Below, piece after piece: positions 1-7,354 of a stretch of DNA of 64,000 bases. The notes under the pieces were generated by a model. It saw only the letters and a list, made by a program, of their open reading frames with translations, was not told the DNA's origin and did not search any database. Both the position numbers and the translations under genes were made by a program. How positions within the stretch are numbered: the first letter of the stretch is position 1; each line of letters begins with the position of its first letter. The stretch is from an uncultured Ruminococcus sp. (GTDB taxonomy: Bacteria > Bacillota > Clostridia > Oscillospirales > Ruminococcaceae), in assembly GCA_902780505.1 (NCBI GenBank), contig CACZFN010000005.1:51561-115560 (forward strand), in the 5' to 3' direction.

Positions 1-270
1 GACAGATAGAATAATAATTGTTATGGTTATTATTTCACGAAGTTTTGTTTTTCCTTTTTCATAATTGATTAGTTCACGGTAGGTCTGCCCGTTTGTTTTT
101 GCAGCAATTATAAGCATGGCAATAGTAAGGATATTGACAGCCGTAGCAACAGCAGACCACCAGTTGCTGATATCGTTAAGTTCCTTGCCGGTCAATGCGG
201 AACCTATGATAAAAACGAGCACAAAAACGACAGACCTTACAGGCAGCAAAAAGTATAACTTTTTATCCAA
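1..270 (-). CDS. Partial membrane protein, possibly N-terminus of a CPBP-family intramembrane protease
   Basis: The minus strand is open for 90 codons from a TTG at 270 to the window edge, so the C-terminus is missing. An AGGAAG ribosome site lies about 5 bases upstream of the TTG. The product has a first hydrophobic segment (about residues 5-25), a second (about 40-58), a basic stretch containing the motif YRELINYEKGK, then the start of a third hydrophobic segment. That two-helix plus YRDLI-like layout resembles the N-termini of CPBP glutamic proteases. The catalytic motifs would lie outside the window, so the family is inference. A good promoter sits directly upstream. Confidence 0.6.
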   Translation of the reverse strand, partial: MDKKLYFLLPVRSVVFVLVFIIGSALTGKELNDISNWWSAVATAVNILTIAMLIIAAKTNGQTYRELINYEKGKTKLREIITITIIILSV

Positions 271-316
271 TATACTTCCTCCCTCAGCGAATAGCTTTAG
301 TGTTTTATTACAGATC

Positions 317-346
317 ATTATAGCATAAGGTCCTTGTCTTTGTCAA
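317..346 (-). promoter_or_regulatory. Sigma-A type promoter for the partial membrane protein
   Basis: On the minus strand TTGACA (341-346) and TATAAT (317-322) are separated by 18 bases. Both hexamers match the consensus and the start codon at 270 lies about 45 bases downstream of the -10 box. Confidence 0.75.
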
Positions 347-353
347 TAAAAAA

Positions 354-536
354 CTATAGCATAAGCATATCAGCGGGCTGATGCGAAGGTGAAAGACTTG
401 CATCTGTCACATCTGCCTTGTCCTTGCTCACGAGCACATAAAACACCGCCGCATTAAAGCAGACACTGCCGAATGTGTATCCGGAAACCTTACAAAAGAC
501 CTGAATGCGTGTCTGACGAACAATGGGCGTGCAGTG
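354..536 (-). pseudogene. Possible C-terminal gene fragment
   Basis: A 60-codon open frame between two stops ends at 354 and has no convincing start or ribosome site. Its product contains a hydrophobic stretch followed by a charged tail ending ADMLML. It looks like a decayed gene tail but I do not recognise the family. It could also be chance. The rest of 271-592 shows only the promoter at 317-346. Confidence 0.25.
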
Positions 537-592
537 TTACTGTAACGGCACCTAAAAAGCCTGTGCCGTTTTGCGATTGTCCCTATCTGCAA

Positions 593-1006
593 TCATTCCG
601 CTTGCCTGTTTTCAAATTCTTTCAACCATGCAAGCCATAGTTCGTCTTGATTCTTTTCTGCGCTTAACTTGCTGTATTTCAGCGCTTCATCAGTCAGAGC
701 TTTTGGCATTTTTGCAAGCCTGTTGATTATTATCCCGGCTCCGGGCCAATTCAAATCCTGAAGCCATTCAAACAAATAATTGAGATAAGGTATCAATTCT
801 TCATCTGATCTGTCTGCAATGACTTTTGCGCATGGTTCCCATACTGATTTGCTTTTGCCATTCGGAATATACGGCTGTAAAAAAGGAAACAGGTATTTCA
901 CACTTTTAGCCAGTTCCAAACCTTGCTGCTCACGAAGGCTGTATTCTTCTTCCGTATAAATACTGTCCCATGTAAACAATTCATATATCTCATCAATGTT
1001 TACCAT
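593..1006 (-). CDS. DUF5071-like protein
   Basis: This is a 137-residue soluble protein with no signal peptide or membrane segment. Two features resemble DUF5071 proteins: the block DEELIPYLNYLFEWLQDLNWP (residues about 69-89) and the following GAGII segment, where the family has an EELIP..EWLQDMNWP pattern. Molecular function is unknown. A GGAGGG ribosome site lies about 10 bases before the ATG, inside the remnant frame upstream. The gene is the last of a short minus-strand run that begins with the GNAT gene at 1613, so the two are probably co-transcribed. Family assignment is from motif memory, moderately sure. Confidence 0.65.
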   Translation of the reverse strand: MVNIDEIYELFTWDSIYTEEEYSLREQQGLELAKSVKYLFPFLQPYIPNGKSKSVWEPCAKVIADRSDEELIPYLNYLFEWLQDLNWPGAGIIINRLAKMPKALTDEALKYSKLSAEKNQDELWLAWLKEFENRQAE

Positions 1007-1007
1007 A

Positions 1008-1127
1008 TTAACGATCGCCCTCCGGTTTCTGTATCAATGCCGCAGTCAAGACACTCGACGTCAGGATGAACGGCTTATCTTTTGGCATATAGAATTCCTT
1101 ATACTCTTTTTTATGATCAAAAGGCAA
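1008..1127 (-). pseudogene. N-terminal remnant of a GyrI-like domain protein
   Basis: A 39-codon frame starts at a TTG with an AGGAAGG ribosome site about 6 bases upstream and ends one base before the DUF5071-like start. Its first part, containing HKKEYKEFYMPKDKP, is the characteristic opening of GyrI-like small-molecule-binding proteins (about 200 residues when intact). After roughly 20 residues the similarity stops, as expected after a deletion or frameshift. It lies in the same transcript as the GNAT gene and the DUF5071-like gene. It could still be translated as a short peptide, but I regard it as debris. Confidence 0.5.
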
Positions 1128-1139
1128 AGCCAAACCTTC

Positions 1140-1613
1140 CTACAATTCACAAACCATTATGTATTCTTCTTCGTTCTCGTCTGCTATATGAAAGCCGACT
1201 TTCTCATACATACGCACAGCATAGTTTGCTTTCTGTACTGCAAGTGATGCTTTCTTGAAGCCTTGTGTCTTCAGAAGCGGGAGCATCTCTTTCATAAGCC
1301 TTGTGCCAATGCCCTGAGCACGATAATCCTTGTAAAGTGAGATGGCGAAAGACGGAGTATCATCATCCACATGGCCATAATCGTCCATGATCCTCGTCCA
1401 GACCGCACCGACAACTTTATTATCAATTACTGCGACAAGACAGTTGTCTCCCCGTCGAGTTCCAAAATCATCTGTATATACCCTCAGTTCTGGCTTATCG
1501 ACTATTTCTCTCGGTGGTGGTGTGACACCCTCTGGTATAAATATAGCTTCGTAAAGGAACTCCCTTAAAATAGCGATTTCATTGTTTCTTATTGCTCTTA
1601 TTTCTGCCCGCAT
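1140..1613 (-). CDS. GNAT family N-acetyltransferase
   Basis: This 157-residue protein carries the acetyl-CoA binding motif A of the GNAT fold, YRAQGIGTRLM (about residues 98-108, matching R/Q-x-x-G-x-G/A). It also has the preceding beta strand SFAISLYKDY and the C-terminal NYAVRMYEKVGF block that closes the active site. It would transfer an acetyl group from acetyl-CoA to an unknown small molecule or peptide. Length is typical of single-domain GNATs. It is first in a minus-strand run with the GyrI-like fragment and the DUF5071-like gene. Substrate cannot be predicted. Confidence 0.85.
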   Translation of the reverse strand: MRAEIRAIRNNEIAILREFLYEAIFIPEGVTPPPREIVDKPELRVYTDDFGTRRGDNCLVAVIDNKVVGAVWTRIMDDYGHVDDDTPSFAISLYKDYRAQGIGTRLMKEMLPLLKTQGFKKASLAVQKANYAVRMYEKVGFHIADENEEEYIMVCEL

Positions 1614-1991
1614 ATTTTCTCCGATCTGACTGGCATATAAATCACAGTTTCACCCATGCCGCAAAAACATCTAAACCGGCCACTTGACTCTCCGAATAAT
1701 CGCTTTGATTTGTTTCCACCGTGCTTTTTTGACCGTTTTCGTTCTCTGCCGCCGATGGCCAAAATGCCCGAAAAGCCCGGAAATGCGGCACTTTTTCGGT
1801 GGTCAGCACTTTGCCTGTGTCATCAATACTACGCACTCGATGTGCGCCGAGACGTAAGAATTGATAACCGTCAAGGCAGAGTAGGCGATAGTGGTTTCCG
1901 TGAGTGAGGAGATTGGTTTTTTCGGAATTTTATATGCGTGGAAATATTTCAATAATCGCTCTGCTTACGGGAGAAAGGCAATTGGTGATTC
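1614..1991. other. Stretch without a recognised gene
   Basis: Both strands contain short open frames (minus 1642-1836, plus 1656-1907). Neither has a convincing ribosome site or a sequence I recognise. The minus frame stays open for about 90 codons when read without requiring a start, so this may be a decayed gene. Confidence 0.4.
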
Positions 1992-2219
1992 TTATACGCC
2001 CAGATGCTTTTCAAATACTGCCATGATTTCTTCGACACGCTTATCGCAAATACCCTTGATCTGACGGAGATCTTTCTCAACCTCCCGGAGATCGATGGAC
2101 TTGCCGTCTTTCTCCAGCAATCCGTCAGTGTAGCGCATCAGGAAGGCTTGAAGCTCCTCACAACTCATTTTCTTTATCGCACTATAGGTGTCTCGGTCGA
2201 TAATCTTCAGTTTTGCCAT
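1992..2219 (-). CDS. Small hypothetical protein, 75 residues
   Basis: The product is a charged, mostly helical 75-residue protein. Its C-terminal half (DLREVEKDLRQIKGICDKRVEEIMAV, residues 43-68) has the rhythm of a helix-hairpin-helix (I-K-G-I-x-x-K-R-x-E-E-I). This could indicate a DNA- or RNA-associated role, but that is inference from pattern only. The ATG at 2219 is preceded by an AT-rich leader without an obvious Shine-Dalgarno site. A strong promoter (2271-2299) points at it, which supports it being a real gene. I do not recognise a family. Confidence 0.55.
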   Translation of the reverse strand: MAKLKIIDRDTYSAIKKMSCEELQAFLMRYTDGLLEKDGKSIDLREVEKDLRQIKGICDKRVEEIMAVFEKHLGV

Positions 2220-2270
2220 AGAATACAGTTTTTTTATTATTCCGTGCGATTTTTTATTTGCGTTTTTTTA

Positions 2271-2299
2271 ATTATAACATAATTATGCTGGAAAATCAA
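2271..2299 (-). promoter_or_regulatory. Promoter for the 75-residue protein
   Basis: Minus-strand TTGATT (2294-2299), a 17-base spacer and TATAAT (2271-2276). The spacer contains CATAATTATG, and TAATTATGCT recurs in the divergent promoter at 2361-2389. The two may share a regulator. Confidence 0.65.
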
Positions 2300-2360
2300 T
2301 ATTTCGATTGCAGATATAAGTGTTAAGAATAAAATGTTTGACGATAATAATGAAGTTGCC

Positions 2361-2389
2361 TTGACTAAATAACGTAATTATGCTATAAT
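2361..2389 (+). promoter_or_regulatory. Promoter of the restriction-modification operon
   Basis: TTGACT (2361-2366), 17 bases, TATAAT (2384-2389). Transcription would start near 2396, at the first base of a perfect palindrome, about 55 bases before the AbrB-like gene. Confidence 0.8.
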
Positions 2390-2395
2390 GAATAT

Positions 2396-2421
2396 AATTC
2401 AGGCCGAATCTGGCCTGAATT
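2396..2421. promoter_or_regulatory. Perfect inverted repeat at the transcription start, candidate operator
   Basis: Arms AATTCAGGCC and GGCCTGAATT (10 bases each, no mismatch) flank the 6-base spacer GAATCT. Its position at +1 of the promoter suits a repressor operator. It would also form a stable hairpin in the leader RNA. The small DNA-binding protein encoded next is the obvious candidate ligand (inference). Confidence 0.6.
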
Positions 2422-2449
2422 CAGGAGGAACTATACGGAGAATAACGAA

Positions 2450-2626
2450 GTGCTTTTAGAAAGAAATATGTTGCAAAAAGATTTACGAATTCGTCTGCCA
2501 AAGCAGATATTAACCAATCTTAATATTACTATTGGTAAAGAGTTAGATATTTATATTGACACTCTTAAACAAGAAATCATAATTCGTAAAAGCAAAGAAA
2601 CCGTTAATAATACACAGAAAGTATAA
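2450..2626 (+). CDS. AbrB/MazE-like small DNA-binding protein (candidate controller of the R-M operon)
   Basis: The frame gives a 58-residue protein. The segment RIRLPKQILTNLNI...GKELDIYI...IIIRK (about residues 13-46) follows the swapped-hairpin AbrB fold pattern: R-x-x-x-P, L-x-x-G-x-x-L-x-I-Y, then a basic beta strand. Start is uncertain: GTG 2450 has GGAG 9 bases upstream, while ATG 2468 (residue 7) has only a weak AGAAAG. The N-terminus is shorter than in typical AbrB/SpoVT proteins. It is the first gene after the operon promoter and lies 23 bases before the first methyltransferase. By position it resembles controller genes of restriction-modification systems, which delay endonuclease expression. 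Antitoxin function is less likely because no toxin gene is adjacent. Confidence 0.65.
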   Translation: MLLERNMLQKDLRIRLPKQILTNLNITIGKELDIYIDTLKQEIIIRKSKETVNNTQKV

Positions 2627-2649
2627 TTGTTAGAGGTGATAAAAAGTAA

Positions 2650-3435
2650 ATGATACTTGACCACATTTTTAACTCTACAAGTGAGAATATGTCCGATATC
2701 CCGGATGAATCTGTTGATCTTGTAGTTACATCACCTCCATATAACATCGACATTCAATACGGAAATAAAACTGAAAAAGGCAGCATTCTTGAAAGCAAAG
2801 GAATAAAATATGCCGATAAAATGGATGAAGAAGATTATAGAAAAATGCTTCTATCCGTTTTCTCCGAATGCAAACGAGTAATTAAGAAAAATGGATCAGC
2901 ATGGGTTAACATAAAGAATAGATATGATAACGGAATTGTTATTCCTCCATTTTGGCTTCTTGAGATGTTTCAAGATATGTATCTGAAAAACCTTATAGTC
3001 TGGAATTTCGACTGGGGTGGTTCAACAAACAAACGCTTTGCACCCAGATATGAATTTGTATTTTGGTTTGTTAAAGACAAGAATGATTATACATTTAATC
3101 TTGATGACATTAAAATTCCAGCTCTAAACTATAGGCCGGATAGATATAAAAGTCAATTAAAGAACCCAACGGATGTTTGGCGTATTTCCATGGTTTCTGG
3201 TAATTTTGAGGAAAGAACATCTCATCCTGCTCAATATCCTGAAGAATTGATTGAACGAATTGTTCTTGCTGGAACAAATAAAGGTGATATTGTTTTAGAT
3301 CCTTTTATGGGAAGCGGCACATCTGCAGTTGTGGCAAAAAAACTCGGCAGACATTATCTTGGCTATGAAACTGTTCCGGAATATTGCCAAATTGCTGAAG
3401 AGCGCTTATCAAGAGTTTCGGAGGATAGAGTATAA
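2650..3435 (+). CDS. DNA methyltransferase, beta class (N4-cytosine or N6-adenine), first of two
   Basis: This 261-residue protein has the catalytic motif IV TSPPYN at residues 27-32 and the S-adenosylmethionine motif I DPFMGSGTS at about 217-225. That order (IV before I) defines the beta group of amino-methyltransferases. SPPY is seen in both m4C and m6A enzymes, so the modified base is not settled. The closing segment ERLSRV is typical of the family. It is followed after 2 bases by a second methyltransferase and then by endonuclease genes, so it is the protective half of a type II restriction-modification system. A GAGGTG ribosome site lies 11 bases upstream of the ATG. Confidence 0.9.
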   Translation: MILDHIFNSTSENMSDIPDESVDLVVTSPPYNIDIQYGNKTEKGSILESKGIKYADKMDEEDYRKMLLSVFSECKRVIKKNGSAWVNIKNRYDNGIVIPPFWLLEMFQDMYLKNLIVWNFDWGGSTNKRFAPRYEFVFWFVKDKNDYTFNLDDIKIPALNYRPDRYKSQLKNPTDVWRISMVSGNFEERTSHPAQYPEELIERIVLAGTNKGDIVLDPFMGSGTSAVVAKKLGRHYLGYETVPEYCQIAEERLSRVSEDRV

Positions 3436-3437
3436 TA

Positions 3438-4223
3438 ATGAGTGAGATCTTTTATAAGATTGGTGATTGTAGAGAGCTTTTGAAAGATGTACCAAGTCAA
3501 TCAGTAAAACTGGTGGTAACATCACCGCCATATAATATTGGTAAGCCTTATGGAAAGTATTCTGATAAGATGCCACTTGAAGAATGGAAAGAACTAATCA
3601 GAGCTGTAACAAAAGAAGTGTATAGAATATTGACACCAGATGGAAGCTTCTTTTTAAACCTTTCTCCTGTTCCATATGGAAAGGATAAAGAAATCCTGCC
3701 TTTGCCGTTCATCGGGTATGAAATCATGCAGGAGTGTGGATTACACCTGAGAAACATGATAACATGGACTTTTAACAATATGCAGAATTGTACAAACAGA
3801 TTATCAGGTCGATATGAGAATATCCTATGGGGAGTGAAAGACCTGAGTAACTATGTTTTCAATTTAGATGATATTCGTATTCCATATATAACCCAAAACG
3901 ATAAACGTCTTGAAGGTGGAAAAGGCAGAAATCCTACAGATGTATGGTATTTTGACCGTGTAAACAACATGACAAAAAAGAAGCTTGGCTTACAGCATCC
4001 TACTGTATATCCGCTTCCAATGATCATGAGGATTCTGCAAATGTCAAGCAATCCGGGGGATACAATACTCGATCCTTTTTTAGGCAGTGGATCTTCACTT
4101 GTGGCGGCCAAACTGCTTGACAGAAACGGAATAGGATTTGAATTGGATGCAAAGTATGTTGACGAAATTGAAATGAGATTAGCACAAGAAGGGGTAAGAC
4201 AATTATCTCTTTTTGAGAATTGA
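3438..4223 (+). CDS. DNA methyltransferase, beta class, second of two
   Basis: This protein is also 261 residues and clearly paralogous to its upstream neighbour. It has TSPPYN at 28-33, DPFLGSGSS at about 212-220, and the shared middle block RYE...WGVKD..NYVFNLDDIRIP. The start is 2 bases after the previous stop, so translation is probably coupled. Two separate methyltransferases in one type II system usually mean an asymmetric recognition sequence whose two strands are methylated by different enzymes (established for such systems). Divergence in the target-recognition middle part supports two specificities. It overlaps the region just before the endonuclease start at 4232. Confidence 0.9.
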   Translation: MSEIFYKIGDCRELLKDVPSQSVKLVVTSPPYNIGKPYGKYSDKMPLEEWKELIRAVTKEVYRILTPDGSFFLNLSPVPYGKDKEILPLPFIGYEIMQECGLHLRNMITWTFNNMQNCTNRLSGRYENILWGVKDLSNYVFNLDDIRIPYITQNDKRLEGGKGRNPTDVWYFDRVNNMTKKKLGLQHPTVYPLPMIMRILQMSSNPGDTILDPFLGSGSSLVAAKLLDRNGIGFELDAKYVDEIEMRLAQEGVRQLSLFEN

Positions 4224-4231
4224 GGAAATGT

Positions 4232-5002
4232 ATGTTATATCAAGAATTATTAGATTCATGTCGTGATCGCTTTGATGAATTTTTTCAAAACGTACCTATT
4301 TTTCATAATCAGTTCAGGTGGAATGAATATAATAATGCCTGCTACCAATTGATGTATTCTGAATATTTGGAAGATAGTATTGCCACCGTAAAAGAATTGA
4401 AATCAAAAATTCCGGAACTCACAGACTTGTGTAAGCAATGCGGTTCCTTCTTCATTCCAGCAAGAAATAAGAGCCTTCCCAAATATGATGTAATAATGGG
4501 ACAACAGCACGAAGAAGCTCTTATGAAATATCTTTCACAGAAGCTTAATACTGAAGTATGCCGTGCTGATCTTGAAGATCGCAGTATGCCTGATTGTAAA
4601 GTATTAAAGTCTGATGGCACAGTGGCTGCTTATTTTGAAGTGAAGTTTCATGGAGCCCCGTTTGTTTGCGCGTTGCAAAAGACCGGAAGGTATTGTTATG
4701 AAGGAAGTGCCACACTGGATTATAAAAAAATAGAAAAACAACTTGGAATAATCGAAGGATTAGAGGCCCCGGTATTCTATGTTCATTGGATTGAATATCC
4801 ATGCTTAAAAGGTGTATTCTACGAGACAAGTGATCAGGTTAAGCAATACATTGCTGAACAACATGAAACATTTGAAAGAGAAAAACGTGAAGGCGATGAA
4901 ATGAAATCAGCTAAAGCTGTCTATTTGAAAAAGATGTATTCTCCACTTCTGCAAATGAAAGACTTTGAGTCTTTTGTTACGGAATTAAGTGCCTTACTTT
5001 AA
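4232..5002 (+). CDS. Type II restriction endonuclease candidate, PD-(D/E)XK fold
   Basis: I chose the ATG at 4232 because GAGGAA lies 5 bases upstream; the in-frame ATG at 4220 has no ribosome site. The 256-residue product has an N-terminal helical part and then a PD-(D/E)XK core. Helix GQQHEEALMKYL (90-101) supplies the first acidic residue. P120-D121 and, 15 residues later, E136-V137-K138 form the metal-binding and catalytic triad. The C-terminal block APVFYVHWIEY...GVFYETSDQV (179-203) recurs in the next gene. It would cut DNA at the site protected by the two methyltransferases. No database match could be run; the call rests on the motif and operon context. Confidence 0.8.
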   Translation: MLYQELLDSCRDRFDEFFQNVPIFHNQFRWNEYNNACYQLMYSEYLEDSIATVKELKSKIPELTDLCKQCGSFFIPARNKSLPKYDVIMGQQHEEALMKYLSQKLNTEVCRADLEDRSMPDCKVLKSDGTVAAYFEVKFHGAPFVCALQKTGRYCYEGSATLDYKKIEKQLGIIEGLEAPVFYVHWIEYPCLKGVFYETSDQVKQYIAEQHETFEREKREGDEMKSAKAVYLKKMYSPLLQMKDFESFVTELSALL

Positions 5003-5018
5003 TTGAGAGGTGTTTAAT

Positions 5019-5552
5019 ATGAGTGGTCAAGAATTCATTTCTTTCTGTTGCTCTCCTACTATGCAACTTCCTTTGGTTATGGATAATGCTGATATCTGTA
5101 CTTCTGATACTGGCATTATCGACTATTTCATTCAGTACATGAAAACGAAATACAAAATTAATATCGTGGCATGGGTGCCATCATCGTGTGCGTATCCCAA
5201 TTATATGTTTCTTGGCGGCGATAGAGGAATCTTAGCATATATTTCATTTCGATATATTCATTCTCCTTCAAGTATTACATCAGAGGATATAAGTTGGGAA
5301 AGCAAAGAGGTCCTGAAAACAGTTCGTGCAGCTACTTCACAATTGGACAGGCCCGTATTCTATATTTATCTTATAAATACAGCGGATCGCATCGGAATAT
5401 ACTTTGAAACAGATGAACAGATTCGAGACCGTTGGTTATCAACCGGTTTTTCATCTGATATTTACACGCCTGTCACAGCAGAAATGGGAGATTTTCAAAA
5501 CCTATTATCAATTTTACTTGATTTAAAGCGTAACAGTGTAAAGGTTTCATAA
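5019..5552 (+). CDS. Endonuclease-like paralogue with degenerate catalytic site
   Basis: Start ATG 5019 follows GAGAGG by 8 bases. The 177-residue protein aligns with the second half of the preceding endonuclease. RPVFYIYLIN...GIYFETDEQI (111-135) matches APVFYVHWIEY...GVFYETSDQV, and DIYTPVTAEMGDFQ matches KMYSPLLQMKDFE. At the equivalent catalytic positions P60-N61 and S76-F77-R78 replace P-D and E-V-K with the same 15-residue spacing, so all three catalytic residues are changed (D to N, E to S, K to R). It lacks the N-terminal helical part. It is probably a non-cutting partner subunit, specificity subunit or inhibitor. An adjacent bidirectional terminator ends the operon. Confidence 0.7.
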   Translation: MSGQEFISFCCSPTMQLPLVMDNADICTSDTGIIDYFIQYMKTKYKINIVAWVPSSCAYPNYMFLGGDRGILAYISFRYIHSPSSITSEDISWESKEVLKTVRAATSQLDRPVFYIYLINTADRIGIYFETDEQIRDRWLSTGFSSDIYTPVTAEMGDFQNLLSILLDLKRNSVKVS

Positions 5553-5557
5553 TATGT

Positions 5558-5605
5558 AATATAGCAAGAGCAGCTGCCTTATCGGACAGCTGCTCTTGCT
5601 ATATT
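5558..5605. terminator. Bidirectional terminator between the R-M operon and the transglycosylase gene
   Basis: Perfect 19-base arms (5558-5576 and 5587-5605) with a 10-base loop, AT-rich at the base. It overlaps the last two bases of the convergent gene. Confidence 0.85.
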
Positions 5606-6965
5606 AAAGATGCTCAGAGATATATTTCAGCCCAAGGAACAGTTTGCTGGGATAAGCTGCTGAAAAGGCATGGATATCTGTATAGTTAGGGAGAATTTCA
5701 CATAGTTTACGGTGTTGCATTACTGCATGAAGGCCTATCAACTGTCTGCTATAATAATTTGCTTCTGAGTTTGTTGATTTCATGGAATACAGTTGCTTTA
5801 TATTGTGTACTGTCTGAGCCTGCAAACAAGCAGGACAACCACATAAAGGCATATCGTCAGGGACTTCGTTCAATTTTATATATCCGGTTTTTTCAAATCT
5901 CATGCTATTATCTATATTGATTCCGCCCATAAAGAATTTACTGAAACCTACTTTAGATGGAGTTGGATCGAATACAATTCTTGTTGATTCATCACTGCCG
6001 TCGCCAACACGTCTAACGGGAGAGGCGGCATCAAAAGATGTGGCACCACAGTAATAATTGAGTGCAATGTTATTATATCCGCCACATCCTAAAGCATGAA
6101 TCGGCCTATCTCCAACGAGTTCTCTGACAATTTTGCTTGCTCTTGCAGGGACGATAGTTTCTATAAACCCACGTTTTCCTATTCGTGATAGATTTATATT
6201 ATTGTACCAACTTGGATCTACTTGTTTATAGCTTGCAACACCGCCAAGAGCAAAGCCCCAAAAGTGAGCATTATACTGTTCTTCCAAGCTAAGATTATAT
6301 TTTGTGTTTTCGGAATATTCTGCGGGGGTATCACCATGTACTGTCGCTAAAACATAAGGATAGAAATCGGGATGCTCTTTGATGTACTTAACTGTAAGTT
6401 CAAGCAAAGCATTATTGATATCATTTTTATCAAGCGAAGCAAGAAATCTCACGAGTCTTGGATTTTTCTTCTCTCCGTCTTTTTCTGTGTATTTGCCGCC
6501 TAAATCAAACCCGACAACAATATCGCACTTGATTCTATCTGCAAAATCATAATATTCAGCGGCAGCTTCAAGAATCCTCTCTCTGAATAAGGCGAGATTG
6601 TAATCTACTGACTCTGCAATCTGCTTCATAATATTGTAAGCACCAGAATCAAGAAGAAACACTTTCTGATTAAAATTATAATCTGGAGAAGAATAGCCAC
6701 GATAAATCTCACCCTTCTTTATTAAAGAAGCGCGAATGTAATTGTACAAGTCACCAACAGTATTGAAGCGTCCGATTTCGTCGAATAGTTTACTGCTAAA
6801 CGTATGCGGGAATGAATTGTTGATATAGAAGTAATTGATTAAAGCAGGTGTATTACCGGTTAACTCTGCGTAAACAATTTCTCTGTCTTTGTCACCGTTT
6901 CCGCCGCCATAATTGTAAACCTGAAAGAAAGATGGGACTGGTAGATCTTTTCCGTGAACATTCAT
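5604..6965 (-). CDS. Transglycosylase of the tRNA-guanine transglycosylase superfamily, DpdA-like candidate
   Basis: The start at 6965 has a perfect AGGAGG 6 bases upstream; an in-frame GTG at 7031 has only a weak site. The 453-residue protein carries the superfamily hallmarks: DSGAYN (106-111, general-base Asp), HALGCGG (290-296), SFDAASPVRR (310-319, nucleophile Asp312) and the zinc site CGCPAC (375-380) followed by His413. Housekeeping Tgt enzymes are about 370-380 residues with FDCVLPTR and GLSVGE, and these loops differ here. The divergent loops and the neighbouring restriction-modification genes favour a DNA-directed paralogue (DpdA inserts 7-deazaguanine into DNA) over queuosine tRNA modification, but substrate is inference. 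No preQ0 synthesis or dpdB-K genes are in the window. Confidence 0.75.
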   Translation of the reverse strand: MNVHGKDLPVPSFFQVYNYGGGNGDKDREIVYAELTGNTPALINYFYINNSFPHTFSSKLFDEIGRFNTVGDLYNYIRASLIKKGEIYRGYSSPDYNFNQKVFLLDSGAYNIMKQIAESVDYNLALFRERILEAAAEYYDFADRIKCDIVVGFDLGGKYTEKDGEKKNPRLVRFLASLDKNDINNALLELTVKYIKEHPDFYPYVLATVHGDTPAEYSENTKYNLSLEEQYNAHFWGFALGGVASYKQVDPSWYNNINLSRIGKRGFIETIVPARASKIVRELVGDRPIHALGCGGYNNIALNYYCGATSFDAASPVRRVGDGSDESTRIVFDPTPSKVGFSKFFMGGINIDNSMRFEKTGYIKLNEVPDDMPLCGCPACLQAQTVHNIKQLYSMKSTNSEANYYSRQLIGLHAVMQHRKLCEILPNYTDIHAFSAAYPSKLFLGLKYISEHL

Positions 6966-7052
6966 AATAAACCTCCTTAGTAATGCTCTGTTGTTGTCCG
7001 TGCCATCTGTCAAAATGTTACTGTATGTCACAGCTTTTCCGTCTATGTAATA

Positions 7053-7081
7053 ATTTTATCACACTTGTGTGAAATAGTAAA
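7053..7081 (-). promoter_or_regulatory. Promoter of the transglycosylase gene with a palindrome in the spacer
   Basis: Minus-strand TTTACT (7076-7081), 17 bases, TAAAAT (7053-7058). The spacer holds TCACACTTGTGTGA (7059-7072), arms of 6 bases around TT. A repressor bound there would block RNA polymerase, so the gene is probably regulated. Confidence 0.6.
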
Positions 7082-7354
7082 GACCTTTTTCAGATTTCAC
7101 TAATAAAAGAGGAAGGCTCTGCAAGTATCAGTTTAATACTAAAGCAGAGCCTATACATATAATTATTAAACTCTAAAAAAATATATATCTTCAAGCTTTC
7201 ACAGAGGATATATATACTGATATTGGCAGGATACATTCTTCTCTAAACGCCAAATGCCTTCATATTTTGTTATAGATGTCTCTAACTCATTTCACATTTT
7301 CAATTCACGAAGAGAATATAAATACACTGCAAGGTTTAGGCGAATATAGCGTTT

